Assembly: GCF_000003815.2 (NCBI RefSeq)
Contig: NC_049990.1
Span: forward strand, 19,280,394 to 19,344,393
DNA: 64,000 nucleotides
DNA from: Branchiostoma floridae
Taxonomy: Eukaryota; Chordata; Leptocardii; Amphioxiformes; Branchiostomatidae
Direction of reading: 5' to 3'
Positions 21,780 to 34,300 of the stretch are shown here, in pieces. The notes beneath the pieces are model-generated. The model had not been told where the DNA came from and made no database searches. It saw nothing but the letters and a program-made list of their open reading frames with translations. A program made the translations under genes and the position numbers. Each line of letters opens with the position of its first letter. Within the stretch, counting starts at the first letter, position 1.

Positions 21780-21910
21780 ACACATACATACATACGTACA
21801 TAACGTTAGTATTACATACATGCGTATATGCATGCATACAAACGCTACCCAAAACACAACCTTCTTGGCAAAAGTAACAAACACACCCAACCACAGTTCC
21901 TCGATCCTAT
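21780..21910 (+). repeat. Dispersed repeat with degenerate ATAC tract
   Basis: Shares the ATAC-rich tract and the following AAACGCTACCCAAAACA phrase with 3415-3540. Confidence 0.6.
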
Positions 21911-22244
21911 TCAAATGTATAGCCGGGGCTTTCCGACATGTTACACCACCCAGGACAATAGCCTGCCATGTCGTTCAATGCTTCACTGGAAACAGGACAC
22001 CCTGTATACACACGTCAGAGCGCGAGTGAAATACTGTCTGTCCCACCGAGACAAAACAACCCCAGGTAGCCGTGTGCGACGGACGCACCGACCTACGAGC
22101 GCACCTGGTTTCATGTGGTAAGTACCAAAGCTATATCTAACCCTTGTTTTATCTCTAAGACGATCTGTTCCTGTTAAAAACAAAGTACAATTCCATTTTT
22201 GACACCAGATTTTCGTACAGTTGACTCAGAGGTAAGTACGTACA

Positions 22245-22690
22245 TTCAGGCGCAGGTAGATATTTTTGAGCAGGTGAATGTAGACCGCCACGACAAGGAA
22301 GTAAATACCTTCAAAAATTCAAGTTCGCCTCTGAATATAAGGAGTTGGAAGGGGTTAGCATAATCAGTTGAGGTATATAGGGACACTTTGTTGTAGGTAG
22401 ACATGTTAGAGCAGGTGAATTTAGACGACGCCACGACAAGGAAGTAAATACCTTCAAAAATTCAAGTTCGCCTCTGAATATAAGGAGTTGGAAGGGGTTA
22501 GCATAATCAGTTGAGGTATATACGGACATTTTGTTGTAGGTAGACATGTTTGAGCAGGTGAATTTAGACGACGCCACGACAAGGAAGTGAATTCCTTCAA
22601 AAAGGCAAGTTTGCGTCTGAATATAAGGGGTGGGGAGGGATTTGCATAATCTGTACATGGTATGAACTCACTGAACACCTGTACAGACAT
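22245..22690 (-). repeat. ~142-bp tandem repeat, three units
   Basis: The phrase CCTCTGAATATAAGGAGTTG recurs at about 22329 and 22471, and as a diverged form near 22613. Each is preceded by GCAGGTGAATTTAGACGACG-like and AAGTAAATACCTTCAAAAA segments. Overlapping minus-strand frames are repeats of one another, not genes. Confidence 0.85.
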
Positions 22691-24195
22691 TTGGGCTTGT
22701 ACGGAGAAATACGTCGTGGGGAAAGTGGATTTTTTTTCTAATGACGGTACGTAAGGTTTTATTTTAGCTTTTCGACCTTAGGACATATCCACAATCTTCG
22801 TTATGCATTTGTAAGTATGTAACTTTCACGGATATGCTTTGGTTCAAGAGATGATTTACACAATGTTAATTTATACCATCTACTAATTCGTGATCCTTAT
22901 CGACACTGCTCTTTATGTCATACTTAATGGATATCTATGTTTACTTTGAACAGTTTTAACTTTGTTTGTAGGCGGGTTTATTCTTTGTGGTGGTGCGTTG
23001 TAATCAGTCTCCTTTGGTCAAAGATTTATCCACATGTACAATATCCCAAATCTGGTAGATCGACTTTGTACTTTTGTGGCTAATAGCAGGTCAGTTACTT
23101 ATTTTAATAAGTAACTGACCTGCTATTAGCCACAAAAGTTAAAACAGGGGAAGTCTTTATTTCTGGAACAATATCTGTCAAAAACTTCAACATTTCAAAA
23201 CAAGAGATGATCAAAATTTCTTAATAAGACAGTGGATTTGTAATCTATAAGGAATACATGTACACGCGAGTAACCCAAACAAAGGTAAACTTGAAATGGA
23301 CACGTAACAGATTAAAATTCAAGCGTGTTTAAACAGCAGTAAGTAAGAATAGATCACTAGTCAAATCGTCACAGAAAATCTTCAGAGTTCAGAATTTTTC
23401 GCCTGCAGTATACGTCTGAAACAACAGTCTCACTCTCTTGTGCAAAATAAAGTCACTATTTCAAGTTCAAGTGGAATGTTACCAAGACTCTTAACACGTA
23501 GTTAGCTATATAGGTCGCACGACTTGTTTACGTAAACCTACGCGTTGGTCTGCTTTGCATATTCGTGTATAGGGTCGAAAATCTAATTATAAGTGCTTTT
23601 GACAAAGAAATCTACATAATTTCTCTCATAATAGTCTTTTTGTGGGACAATATACTCTAAAATGGTGGCTTAGCTCACAATTCGTCCAAAATTTAGAGCG
23701 CGACAACGACGTATTTTTCTCGTCGATCGTTTCCTTCTTAGTATCGGGTTACCCTCCTCGAAGTCATTTGCATAACGCACACAAAAGACCGGATCAGGTA
23801 CAAAGGGTACAGGACATTGACCTTGTAACAGAGAACTGTTTACGAAATATAGGTCGATCTTTTTACATTAAAAATTTAAGAGATTGTCTGTGTTGAAGAC
23901 AATGGCTGTCATGATTTGAAGACTCTACCAGGCGACGTCTAGTCGTGATAGTTTTACGTTCTTTGTACTCATTTTTTTTCTCAATAGGAAACGAGCGGAC
24001 GTTGACCTTATAAGGTAGTATTTGCATAATCCCCGGTTTTCCCAGAAAAAGACTATAGGTCTACAACACCGCCGGTAAGATATACTGCTGTGTGTACTGT
24101 TTACGGTATACTGGGTACAGTACAACCTTACTGCGTCACAAATGTCTGGTTTAACTTATGGTAAGCTATTTCTAGGCAGATATGTGCCTTGTTTT
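22691..24195. other. Non-coding stretch upstream of the receptor gene
   Basis: Apart from the palindrome at 23070-23139, no repeat, RNA or coding exon was recognised. Untranslated first exons or promoter of the receptor gene may lie here, but I cannot place them. Confidence 0.4.
23070..23139. repeat. Perfect 34-bp palindrome with 2-nt loop
   Basis: The left arm (23070-23103, from ACTTTTGTGGCTAATAGC) and right arm (23106-23139) are exact reverse complements separated by TT. No target-site duplication is evident. Confidence 0.9.
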
Positions 24196-24368
24196 TAATC
24201 TCCAAGCAGATCCTACGGTACCATAAGATAGTATCAAAGCTGACCAAGGCGTATAGCCGGCCAAAGGGAGTCAAACGGGCGCCGTACACACTCCTAGACC
24301 GGCTTCACTCCTCTGCCAGCTTTTGATACTATATTTCATAATGCTACGTAGGTTCTGCTTGGAGATTA
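24196..24368. mobile_element. 173-bp MITE, TIR TAATCTCCAAGCAGA
   Basis: The inverted ends share TAATCTCCAAGCAGA and further paired sequence inward (ATAGTATCAAA, GCAGAGGAGTGAAGCCGG-like). The 9-mer CCTTGTTTT flanks it at 24187-24195 and 24371-24379, with two extra bases on the right. The same TIR with a perfect 9-bp duplication bounds the 1,000-bp element at 60018-61017, so both belong to one Mutator-like family. Confidence 0.85.
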
Positions 24369-24567
24369 TACCTTGTTTTCTGAACACTAACATGTGTTAA
24401 CAAGAAGTACAGCAGTACCATTTAGTGGCGAAATGCCGTGTTGTATTGTATTGTAAAACATGCACTGTTGGGATCACTGTCTTTGTTTCTTGCTTGCTTG
24501 GTTAACGACATGCTTCCTTATCTTTTTCAAACGTTGTCTTACAGATTAATGCGCCCACAGCGACAAG

Positions 24568-25337
24568 ATGAGACCTAAAGGTACACTCGTGTACTCCGTG
24601 CTGGTACTATTGATACTAGTGCCAGGTAAGTGATTTATGTGAACAACTGCTCAACGTGAATTTAGTACAACACAACACAATACAAGCTTTATTGTCACGT
24701 ATCTTAGCATTATGAGAGCTGTCGGATCTAAATATATAGTCAAATCTACTTCTGGTATTGGGTATCTTGAAATTTGTGTACGTATATAGTACTGTATTTA
24801 GTAGACAGCATTTTTCTCGCCGGTGTAAAGAGAAATACAATATTCTACAATAGTCTACTACTCCTTTCAAGATCTTCCAAGGCTACTAAATTACTACAGT
24901 TCAGCTAATGATCTGCGAGACTACGTTCTGTCTAGTACTACAGTTTCAAGGGAGAAGTGTAAATTGGGCATGAGCACCGAAAAGTACACATTTGCGAACT
25001 TTTTGCCATTGTCTTTGCTTCCTTGTCAGTATTTTCCACTGATCGTAGTCCAATATGTTACAGTATTCTGTGAGGAGAGCGAGGAACATGTCGGTGACGA
25101 CAGTTCGGATGGGCATGATGACAGTGGCGAAAGTTCGGATGAACATGACAGCGGCGAGAGCAGTTCAGAAGAAAACCGCTTGGGGGCGTTGGTGATATGG
25201 GCGGAGCAAAAGATCGGCCAGGGCGGCCCGTGGTTCTATGGACCTACCATCATCTCCTCGTCCCTACGGTCGCTACCAGCAGGGTCGGATGGTGCAAACA
25301 CGGACCCCGACGAACTTCTGACGCTCACTCCGCCAAG
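24568..25337 (+). CDS. Receptor exons 1-2: signal peptide, acidic linker, first propeller strand
   Basis: Exon 1 (24568-24625) encodes [19 protein letters not shown], a short basic start and hydrophobic core. The phase-1 junction to 25064 restores VFCEES, a plausible cleavage region. Exon 2 continues with an Asp/Glu/Ser/His-rich linker of about 35 residues built from DSGESS-like repeats, which could bind cations. [13 protein letters not shown] follows, probably the first propeller strand, and then a low-complexity link. An AG acceptor at 24543-24544 suggests that an untranslated exon lies upstream. Confidence 0.75.
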
Positions 25338-28300
25338 GTGAGGAACAGACTCTTGTTGAACTCATCACAAATGTTACAAATCCTTGTGTTACAATGTTAA
25401 CTATACCTATCAAAATAGGATACTACCTGACATATTTATAAAAGTAATACTACAAAGGCAACATTTTTTGAAAAAAATGCAGAATGTGGCCGAAGGGAAA
25501 ATGCAGCAAAAATCGCAAGAAAAGAAGCATCAAGAAAGGCAACATTTTCGCGAAAATGCAGCAAAAAAAAAAAAAGTATCTTACCACGGATTCGATCCCG
25601 GAGCGTTGGTATACAACGCGTGAATAATACCACTGTGCCAGTGCTACAATATGTTACAGGGGCACGTTTTAACAGGTATAGAAATGTATTGCGTGGCTTG
25701 AACACGTCCGTTCACCGTTGAATTTGCAAGATTCCAAGGTCCAATTTTCTTAAGATAATGTTTTTGTGTGAAAATTTATCAATCTCGTTCATTCCATGGC
25801 GGGCAACTTCTTCCTTGAGCGCCTGTTTTGTCGTCTCAGCTGCTATAGTATTATCAAACTGGCCGAATGCCATTTTGTGTTCTGTGCTTTGATTGGTTCA
25901 CCTCTGCGTACAGTACACCCGAGACAGTCCGTGACTTTATTCCAATCAAAAAGCTGGAAACGCGGAGTATATGTTTACAGCTTCCATTTTTTCTGAGTTC
26001 TAATTGGCTATTATGAAACTCGATGCCGATTGTGTTCTGTCCCTTGATAGGTTCACCTCTGACGTAAAACCGAGAAAGTGAGACTTCAAGCCAATCGAAA
26101 AGCTTGAAACGTGGAGTACATGTTTACAGCTTCCATTCTTTCTGATTTCCGGGTGGAATATGCAAATATCTGAGGAAAAACTAAATGTGTGGCTTCGCCC
26201 ACATAAATATTAGTAGGTAACGCTAGTTCACCTTTATCCGAAGGGTAACCTACAATAACAACGTATCTAGGCATATTGGGTGGTGGTTTCAAACTGTATG
26301 GAATTTTTTTGAAAATGATGCATATTGAAACGAAGGTCCGTTGACTCCAATCCCAAACCACCTACCATAAAGGTAACACTTCAGTACGTGACTTTAGTTA
26401 ACCTTTATCCGTGGGGTAACCTATTATCGTTATTTCTATTTTAAACAACGGATATTTAGGGATATTAAGTGGATGGACAGTGGTTTCAAAGTGCAATATT
26501 TTGAAGATATTGCTGTGTTTTAAAACAAGGTATATAGGTTACCTTATGGATAAAGATTAACTGACGTAATCAACAGTGGATATAAAATAATGGAAATGTC
26601 TGATTTTGTTTTATCTAGGTCCATTCGTGTAGTGACAGGGAACCACAACCAGAGTGTGGTGTTGTGGAGTGAAGTGGCACAGAATATCGCCAAGACGACC
26701 ATGGAGGAGGTATGTGCGTTATGTGTGACAAAGCCTGACACTGTAACGAGCTCGAGTACACTTGAGTTAACAGCATGCAACTTCAGCTTGGCTTTTCAAT
26801 GTTTATTTTTTTCTAGGAGTCAGATTGATCTATAAGACTAGATTTCAAATCTCCGCTCAAACGATACACCCAGAAGTAAACAGAACACTTGCGATCCTAA
26901 CGTTCTGTTCATGTCAACCAAGTGATTTCATAACAATAACTAATTGCCACAACAGAATTATGCAAACTTTGTTATGGTTACATTTTTAGGGATCAATATC
27001 TACAACAGCAACAATATAGCAATGTTTTTTTAACATTTTGCTGTTGCAGTTATTTGTTCGTTTAGAAGCGCAACCATACAAAAGTTTTCAAATACAAGAG
27101 AATTGTTTACCTGGATGTCTAACATTGATAAACGCATAAAGTTTGTATCATTTTGTTTTGTCAATTAGTCATTATGGCTAAAAATTAAACGAAAGGCTTT
27201 TAGTTTAATATCTAACAAATAAACGAAAGACTTCTAACATCAACCCTTTTTCCAGACGGGTCGCCTTACGTCCCCTACCCGGGTGTTTGTAACGGGCACG
27301 TCCGGCCGTGTAGGCGGGCTGGCGGTGGACTGGCTGTCCGGGAACATCTACTGGTGTGACGCCTCCTACAACAGCATCCTGGCGGCCACGTCTGACGGCA
27401 CCAGGCGGAGGGTACTGGTACAAACAGGCGCGTACAGCTCTCCGTCTGGACTAGCCCTACATCCAGAGAAAGGGTAGGAGACGACTTTTAAGTGTGTCTA
27501 CTATAAGGGATCGGGAGAAAGGCGTCATGAACATATACAGCTTTGCTAGCTAACGTTTTCAAATCGGGACCCGGCCGGGCTGTTGTGGAAACAGAAAATA
27601 GAAAATGTAACGTTAGTGCTGAAAAATATGTTTTACGCAAATAATGCCCAAGACTATTAGCTACACGTCTTATGTACTTTGGTGTCTTTTATATCATCTT
27701 TACTGGGGGTTCCCGAAAGCTGCCCGGCCGTGCCCCGGTTCGGAAATGTGACCTTAGGCGTTTTCTATCGATCGTAAATGTATACTTGCAAGGAGCTTTT
27801 ATCAGATAAAATTATAATAAAGCTCCTTGATATTTGTAAGAAAATATTTACAAACGCATGATTTTTCCAAAGTGTATTTACATGAAATAAAATTATTGAT
27901 GATGATTTGCAAAGGAAATCTATAAGAGAAAAACACAGTAGAGTATAGAGAGTAGACGGGCATGGGACGGGGGCAACAAAAGAAGAAAGTCTGAAAAGCG
28001 TAGAGGTTAACTGAAATATACTAGTAAATAGAGCGCTAGGAAATAACATGAATTTCCCCAAACTATAGACTTTCATTTTATTCCAAATGGTCCTATTGAT
28101 TAGCTAAGGCGTTATAGCGGCCCGCCCAACATCCAGCAAGTCCCCGAGCCTATGCCGGGAAAGGGCCATGTGCATTTACAGACCCGGCCAGCGGAGTTTA
28201 CGTTACACGGACTATGTATACAACTTGATAAGATTGTGTCGGAACTGCATTAGAAACGAAATTTGCATGTCAAACTGCAAAACAGTGCTGAATTAATTCA

Positions 28301-31300
28301 AACTGGTAGATGCATTTTTTTCCTTTATTCTTATCAACTCCTGTTTCCAGACTGATGTTCTGGGCCTCCCAAGGCTACCCGGGTATCGGCGGGAAGATCG
28401 AGCGGGCCACCATGACAGGACAGGGCCGGGTAGCTCTGGCACACCGCGGGCTGGTGGACCCACGGGGACTGGCACTGGACTACGCAGACGACAGGTCAGG
28501 CAATGCAAACACTTAGGACACCTTTCCACTAGGACGGCGATCTTAAGAATGCGCTACAATTCAAGTAAACGCCGGCCGAATTTTTAGATCGGCTGGTGCT
28601 CGCCGAATTTAAGAATCTCCCGAACGTTGTCCGTATTTTTCGCTGAATTCTGTCCCGTTATGAATTTAAATGGGCTTGGTGTTTCATTCCGTAAAGTTTA
28701 AGTCTTTTTTTTGGGGCACAGCTGACATTACACGGAGGTTTAAATCCCAACGGTAAAGCTACTAAAAATCGCCCGAAGCCCTAGGACGTCGGCCGTGCTT
28801 TGGTCGAAAATGCTCATTTGGAGCTCGCCGACACGTCGACCGGGCTCAGTTCTTGATTTCTAAGGGGGGCTTGACCTTGGTGTCTCTGCGTTCTAACGTT
28901 TAAAATAATGCTCAACGAAATTTATAGAAAAAATAACGAATCCTTTTACTCTTTGTGTGTGTTTTTTTTCTTCAATTAACGTTACACCTTTACATTTTGT
29001 ATGACATTCCATGTATGAAATCGAAAGTTACGCTCATATGTTTTACATCACAGTGAGAGCTCAGCGCAAACGCCATCTAGTGGAAAGGGGGTCTAAATAA
29101 TACAATGTTGCACAAAGGTGACTCAAGAGGACAAAGTTGAAGACGCATTCAAATGTACCAAAACATCATTTGACCATTTGAATATACTTAAAACATTTTA
29201 GATAATTCATAGGTAGCTGTGGTTAGCCTGGAAGAAAGTCTAAGTCCATTTGGCTTTGGTACAAATGTAAGTTGTGCAAAACATTAGATAATAGAAAAGG
29301 GAGAGTAAAACGCCGTTTAGATTATAACCCATGTATCTTGCAGACTGTACTGGGCAGACGTCATTACAGGGAAGATAGAGTCAGTCACCCTGGAGGGTGG
29401 AGACAGGACACTACTACTATCTGCACCAGGAACTAGCATCAAGGGACTCGCCATGTACCAGGTAACGTGTCATCTACATCTTGTGTGTTGTTGATTGTTT
29501 TTTGTCCAGAAATCGATATTGTACAAATAACGTTAACACTAAATGGTCGAGGACTCGAGATCATTCTGTGCTAAAAAGTGAGCCAATTGTACTAAATTAC
29601 GTAAATGATGAGAGCTATATTTGTATCTAGCTACATTTTCAGTTTCTAGTAGTGAAAAATACAAATTAGATCAACTTGCGAATGGGTTGATTGGTAGTTT
29701 GTGGAAAGAGCTGTACAGTCCATTGAGTGCAACCACACACAGAAAAAGTCAGACTGTTTCCACCCCCCACCCCCCTCATTAGGTTGGACCACAATTTCTT
29801 CCATCCATAATGGACCGTATTTTCCATCAACCCACTTGTGAATTAATTGAAAGCATTGATCTACTCGTAGCAGAAACAATTATAGTAATTTCTTGCCTTC
29901 CAATGGTTTACAAAGTTCTGTCAACTTTATTTCAGGATTACCTGTACTACACAGACTGGGTGGGCCGTAAGGTCCACTGTGTGGGGAAGTCTAATGGAAG
30001 AGAAGTGTTTGCTGTAACTGCAAAGACAAGTGCAAGGCCTGTCGGGATTACGGTGTACAACAGCACCAATCAGATTGCACCTTCAAACAGAGGTATTATG
30101 GGATATCTCTGTTGACTAATCTTAGAGGACTTAAGCCCAAGAGGTCTACTGTTGTTTTTAAAAGTAGCAGATAGTATACAATGTGCTTTGTGGGGACTTA
30201 GTTTAACAGTAAGAGAGTGTATATCACTAAATACAATTATACCTTTACTGATACCTTTGCAAAAATACTATCTATTACTGTAACTCTTTATTTTGTTGAT
30301 GATAACTTAATTTCAGCAACTTTTGCCATCACTATCTAAGTAACTGCTAGACTTTCATCATCACAAATATTGATACCATTTTGTATTTATTCCCACTTGT
30401 AAAATTCTATGTCATGAACCTTCCTTTGCCACCAAACTCAAAGATTTTACTGTAATATCAAATACATTTAAAGTTTACATAACGTTAAATCGTATGCAAA
30501 CATCGTTTCATATGGTTGGTATAGGTCCTTGGTTAACAACTTCTCTGTACATTGCCAGGCATTTCTACCTAGGTACTGCATAATGATTTAGTGACCATCA
30601 TTAAGAATGCTGTTTTTTCTGTTCCCATAGTGTCCTGTATCCATGGTAACCACAGTTGCGCCCATCTGTGCCTGACGACATCTGCTGGTTACGAGTGTGC
30701 CTGTGCTGACGGTTATGAACTTAAGCAGGACAACCACACCTGTAGGCCAGGTGAGACAAATAACAATGGTCGTATTGTTTGGTATGATAAGTTTTATCAA
30801 AGCATTTAACATTACGGCATAATTAGCTTTGATACTTATTGGTGATTGGATGCTGCCTAGCCTTCCATTGGACAACTGGTGCTAGCCTTGGTGCTGATTG
30901 GCCAAGTGGACATCTCTTCTGTGATATTATTCTGAAATGCCAAAGTATGAAAATTTCATAACTTAAAGTTTTTTTCAATTTTTTTATGTTGAGTACCTAC
31001 TTTATTTGAGTTCCTGATTTAACCAAACTTTACAGCATATTCCATTGCATGCTGTTTTCCATCAAACTTGTATACAAGTCCACCACAACATGCTTATAAC
31101 ATTGCACATCAACATGAACACATCAAAATGGTGACCTCCTTCCCAGCATACACCACTCCGATGGGGAAAAAAGGCAGCACCCATGGACGCAAGCAAAAAT
31201 AGTACAGTTTTTGCCATCGCAAACCTGTAAATGCATTCTTCAAACAAATGATTTTTTGTTACTTGTTGTCTCTATAAACTAATTGTCCTTATCTTGTATC

Positions 31301-34300
31301 ACTGTCCAGTGGAGAAGCCAGGAGACTGCCCTGACCAGAGGACCCTGTGGCCAGTATGTAGTGACCAGTGCCAGACAGACGGACACTGTTCACATGACCG
31401 CAAGTGTTGCTTTAATGGCTGTGGTCATACCTGTGCAGAACCAGGTGAGAAAAAAAAATGATAAATAAAGCAACAGATGTATAACTTTAAACACTCATTT
31501 CATGAAAACTTTGGTATGTCCAAATTTTCTTGTTGAAACCACAGTTCAACTTTGATCAAGAACACTTATTTTTGTTTACAAAAAAAAAATATACTTAGAA
31601 CAAGTAAAACAGGTGTGGCAAAAAAAAGTATTTCCATGGCGACAAAATTTTCCTTTTCCATATCCCTGGAAAGCAAATAATATGGTTAAAAATTATGAAT
31701 TATGAATTCCATCAATTTTTCTTCCATACTTCCTCAAAAGAGAATTCATTTCCTACAAAACTTGCCTTTCTACATGTATGACTGCTTGGAGATCTTAAGG
31801 TCCACTGAGCTCGAGTTTGAACAGAAACCTTGGAAATTCTGGGCAATTGATTCGGAAAAATACACTAGTGGGCTAGCCCCTGAGGTATTACCAATTTTAT
31901 CATTCACAGACATTAACCCCTGCGGTAGTGACCACAACCCCTGTGTGTCGGAGGCTCGGTGTGAGGACCACTCCTGGCTGGGGGCGGTGTGCATCTGTCC
32001 CGAGAGACAGGAGGGGGACGGGAGGACCCAGGGGACAGGCTGCCAAGGTAAAAGATGAGCCATTGACCTCCAAGTAGATACTGGGAAGGAAACTTGTAAT
32101 GTTTAACATCATGATTGTGAAGGGCCTTCTGTCAGAAGAAAATGAGTGGTCAGAAAACACTAAAAAGCATTTAATGTTACAGCATATTTAGCTTTGATAC
32201 TGATTAGTGATTGGATCCCATGAAGCTTTCCGTTGGCCTATCGGTGCTAGCCTTGGTGCTGGTTAGTTAACTGGATATTAATTGTATGATATTTCTGAAA
32301 ACACTATATATGTGTGATTACCTAGTAAGTATTTGTTTACCTTTGGTTATGAATTTGAAAGTTTTTCTTAAATATACATGTGTTTTAATCAAATTGTGTT
32401 TAGGAATACTAAAAGGAAGCATTGCTTGACCACATAAAAGACTTCAAAATGAATTTTATTTTTCTTATTTCCTGCTTTCTATAATATTGAAATTGTAGCC
32501 TTAATGCATTTTAGGGAAAGGGATAAAACGATCCTGTAGATTTTTTTATAAATGATCTAAATCTGAATATGAATATCCAATCTATAATTGAGTGCTTGCA
32601 CACTGAACTTTGTTTTGAAATACAAGAAGTACTCAGTGTAACAATTCCCCAGAACCCCGCTGTCCTGCCCTGACATCTTGCACCAAGTTCTGTCCACTCG
32701 GCTTCCGGCTGGATGATGAAAGGTGTCCCATTTGTGAATGCAGGGGTGAGTATAATATTATGATGTACAATATTATGTTGCTATGTTTCTTGATGAAATA
32801 AAAAATTAACTTATAAGGAAAAGTCTTTTGTGTCTCATATGTGGACTGAGGCTCTCTTTTATTGTGTATGCTTGTTGTGAAAATTTTACAAGTGTTGTTT
32901 ATTTCCAAGTGTGTGTGGAGAAACTGTCTTTATTCCACGCCCTGTCAAATAGTGGATGATAGATTATATGCATGGATCCAAAGCATGTAATGAATAAGAA
33001 TGTAGATAGTTACTTAATATACAATCATGTACTTACTGACATACAATAATATACTCAATATACAATAATTATGCTTGGTTACACAGTGACACAGTTTGCA
33101 TACTGTAATGTAGAAACGTTTGTGGTGGTAAGTTTTATGTTTGCGGTTTTCACAAGTCTGCTTCTTGGCGAACACGATGAAATATCCGCTAACTTAAATG
33201 CATTTACATGTACAATACACCTGCGTTTTGTTTCCATGGTTACAGGAAGTGACAAGCCAGGCCAGTGCCCTGCGCCAGATGATGATGATGATGATGACAC
33301 AGGACCATGTTGGTGCCACTGCACCTCCGACCACCATTGCCATGGTAACCAGAAGTGCTGCAGTGTGGGCTGCAGTCTGCAGTGTGTGGACCCTGTGACA
33401 GACAGTGACAGCAGTGAGGATGTCTGCTCATCGGATGATTCGTGCGTTGTCATGGCAACCTGTGGTGATGCTGGCTGTCAGTGTGAGCCTGGTTACCGTG
33501 GTGACGGGAGACGGGATGGTAGTGGATGTACAGGTAGCCTTGGAATTGAATTCTCTAAGATTTCTTAGATACATGTATGCTGGATAATTGCCTTCAAGTT
33601 GATACTTATAGCTACTGGCCTCTTTAGATAATGCCTGCATGTCCCTTTTCCATAATGCTTGCTAATTGATAGGCAGCTAATTCTATTTCCTTTTTATTTG
33701 TAGTAAAAGACTTCTTTTTTCACTTAGTTCTCAGTGAGTGTACTATAATTTGGCTAGTTTATTACCCTGCTTGATTTGAGCATAATATGTAAGGAGCTCT
33801 TCTAAAATTCAGCATAAAACATTTCAGGGCCCTCAAGTAGAACTTCTTCTAAGATGTTCTACAAGAAAAAAGTTAAAATATTTTTGCAAATTTTATAGAA
33901 ACGGGAGATAAAATTCCGCTCCTCAATTAAGTAACTTGTGAAAATTAAAAGTGTGTCAATTCAAAGGCATGAAATTGTCACCTTAAATTAACTAGACCGA
34001 GTATAGAAAATTCCCAAAAATTGTCAATAGATTTATGATTCTTGAAGTAATGTTCTTTAGGTAGAGGAATAAAAAGCTGTTGCAACAATGAATAGATTTT
34101 TTATTTTAATTCAATAATCAGCTTTTATTTTATCTTTCACAGACATCAATGAGTGTACTGAAGATGCTACACTATGTGATGACAATGCCATCTGTACCAA
34201 CACCAATGGGTCGTACCAATGCACCTGTAGGGAGGGCTTTGCAGGCAACGGAGTCACCTGCTCAGGTGAACAATCATCATTATCTATTACAGAATGTTAG

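Noticed and set aside
23642-23896. 84-codon plus-strand frame
   Set aside because: No family resemblance, no supporting splice or repeat context; cannot be distinguished from chance.
25560-25640. Functional tRNA gene
   Set aside because: Box A and box B are present, but the acceptor stem does not pair and the sequence runs into a simple T tract; called tRNA-like repeat instead.
33071-33245. Extending receptor exon 12 upstream to an in-frame ATG at 33071
   Set aside because: A clean TTACAG acceptor at 33245 and the phase-1 junction with exon 11 support the shorter exon; the upstream part is intron that stays open by chance.
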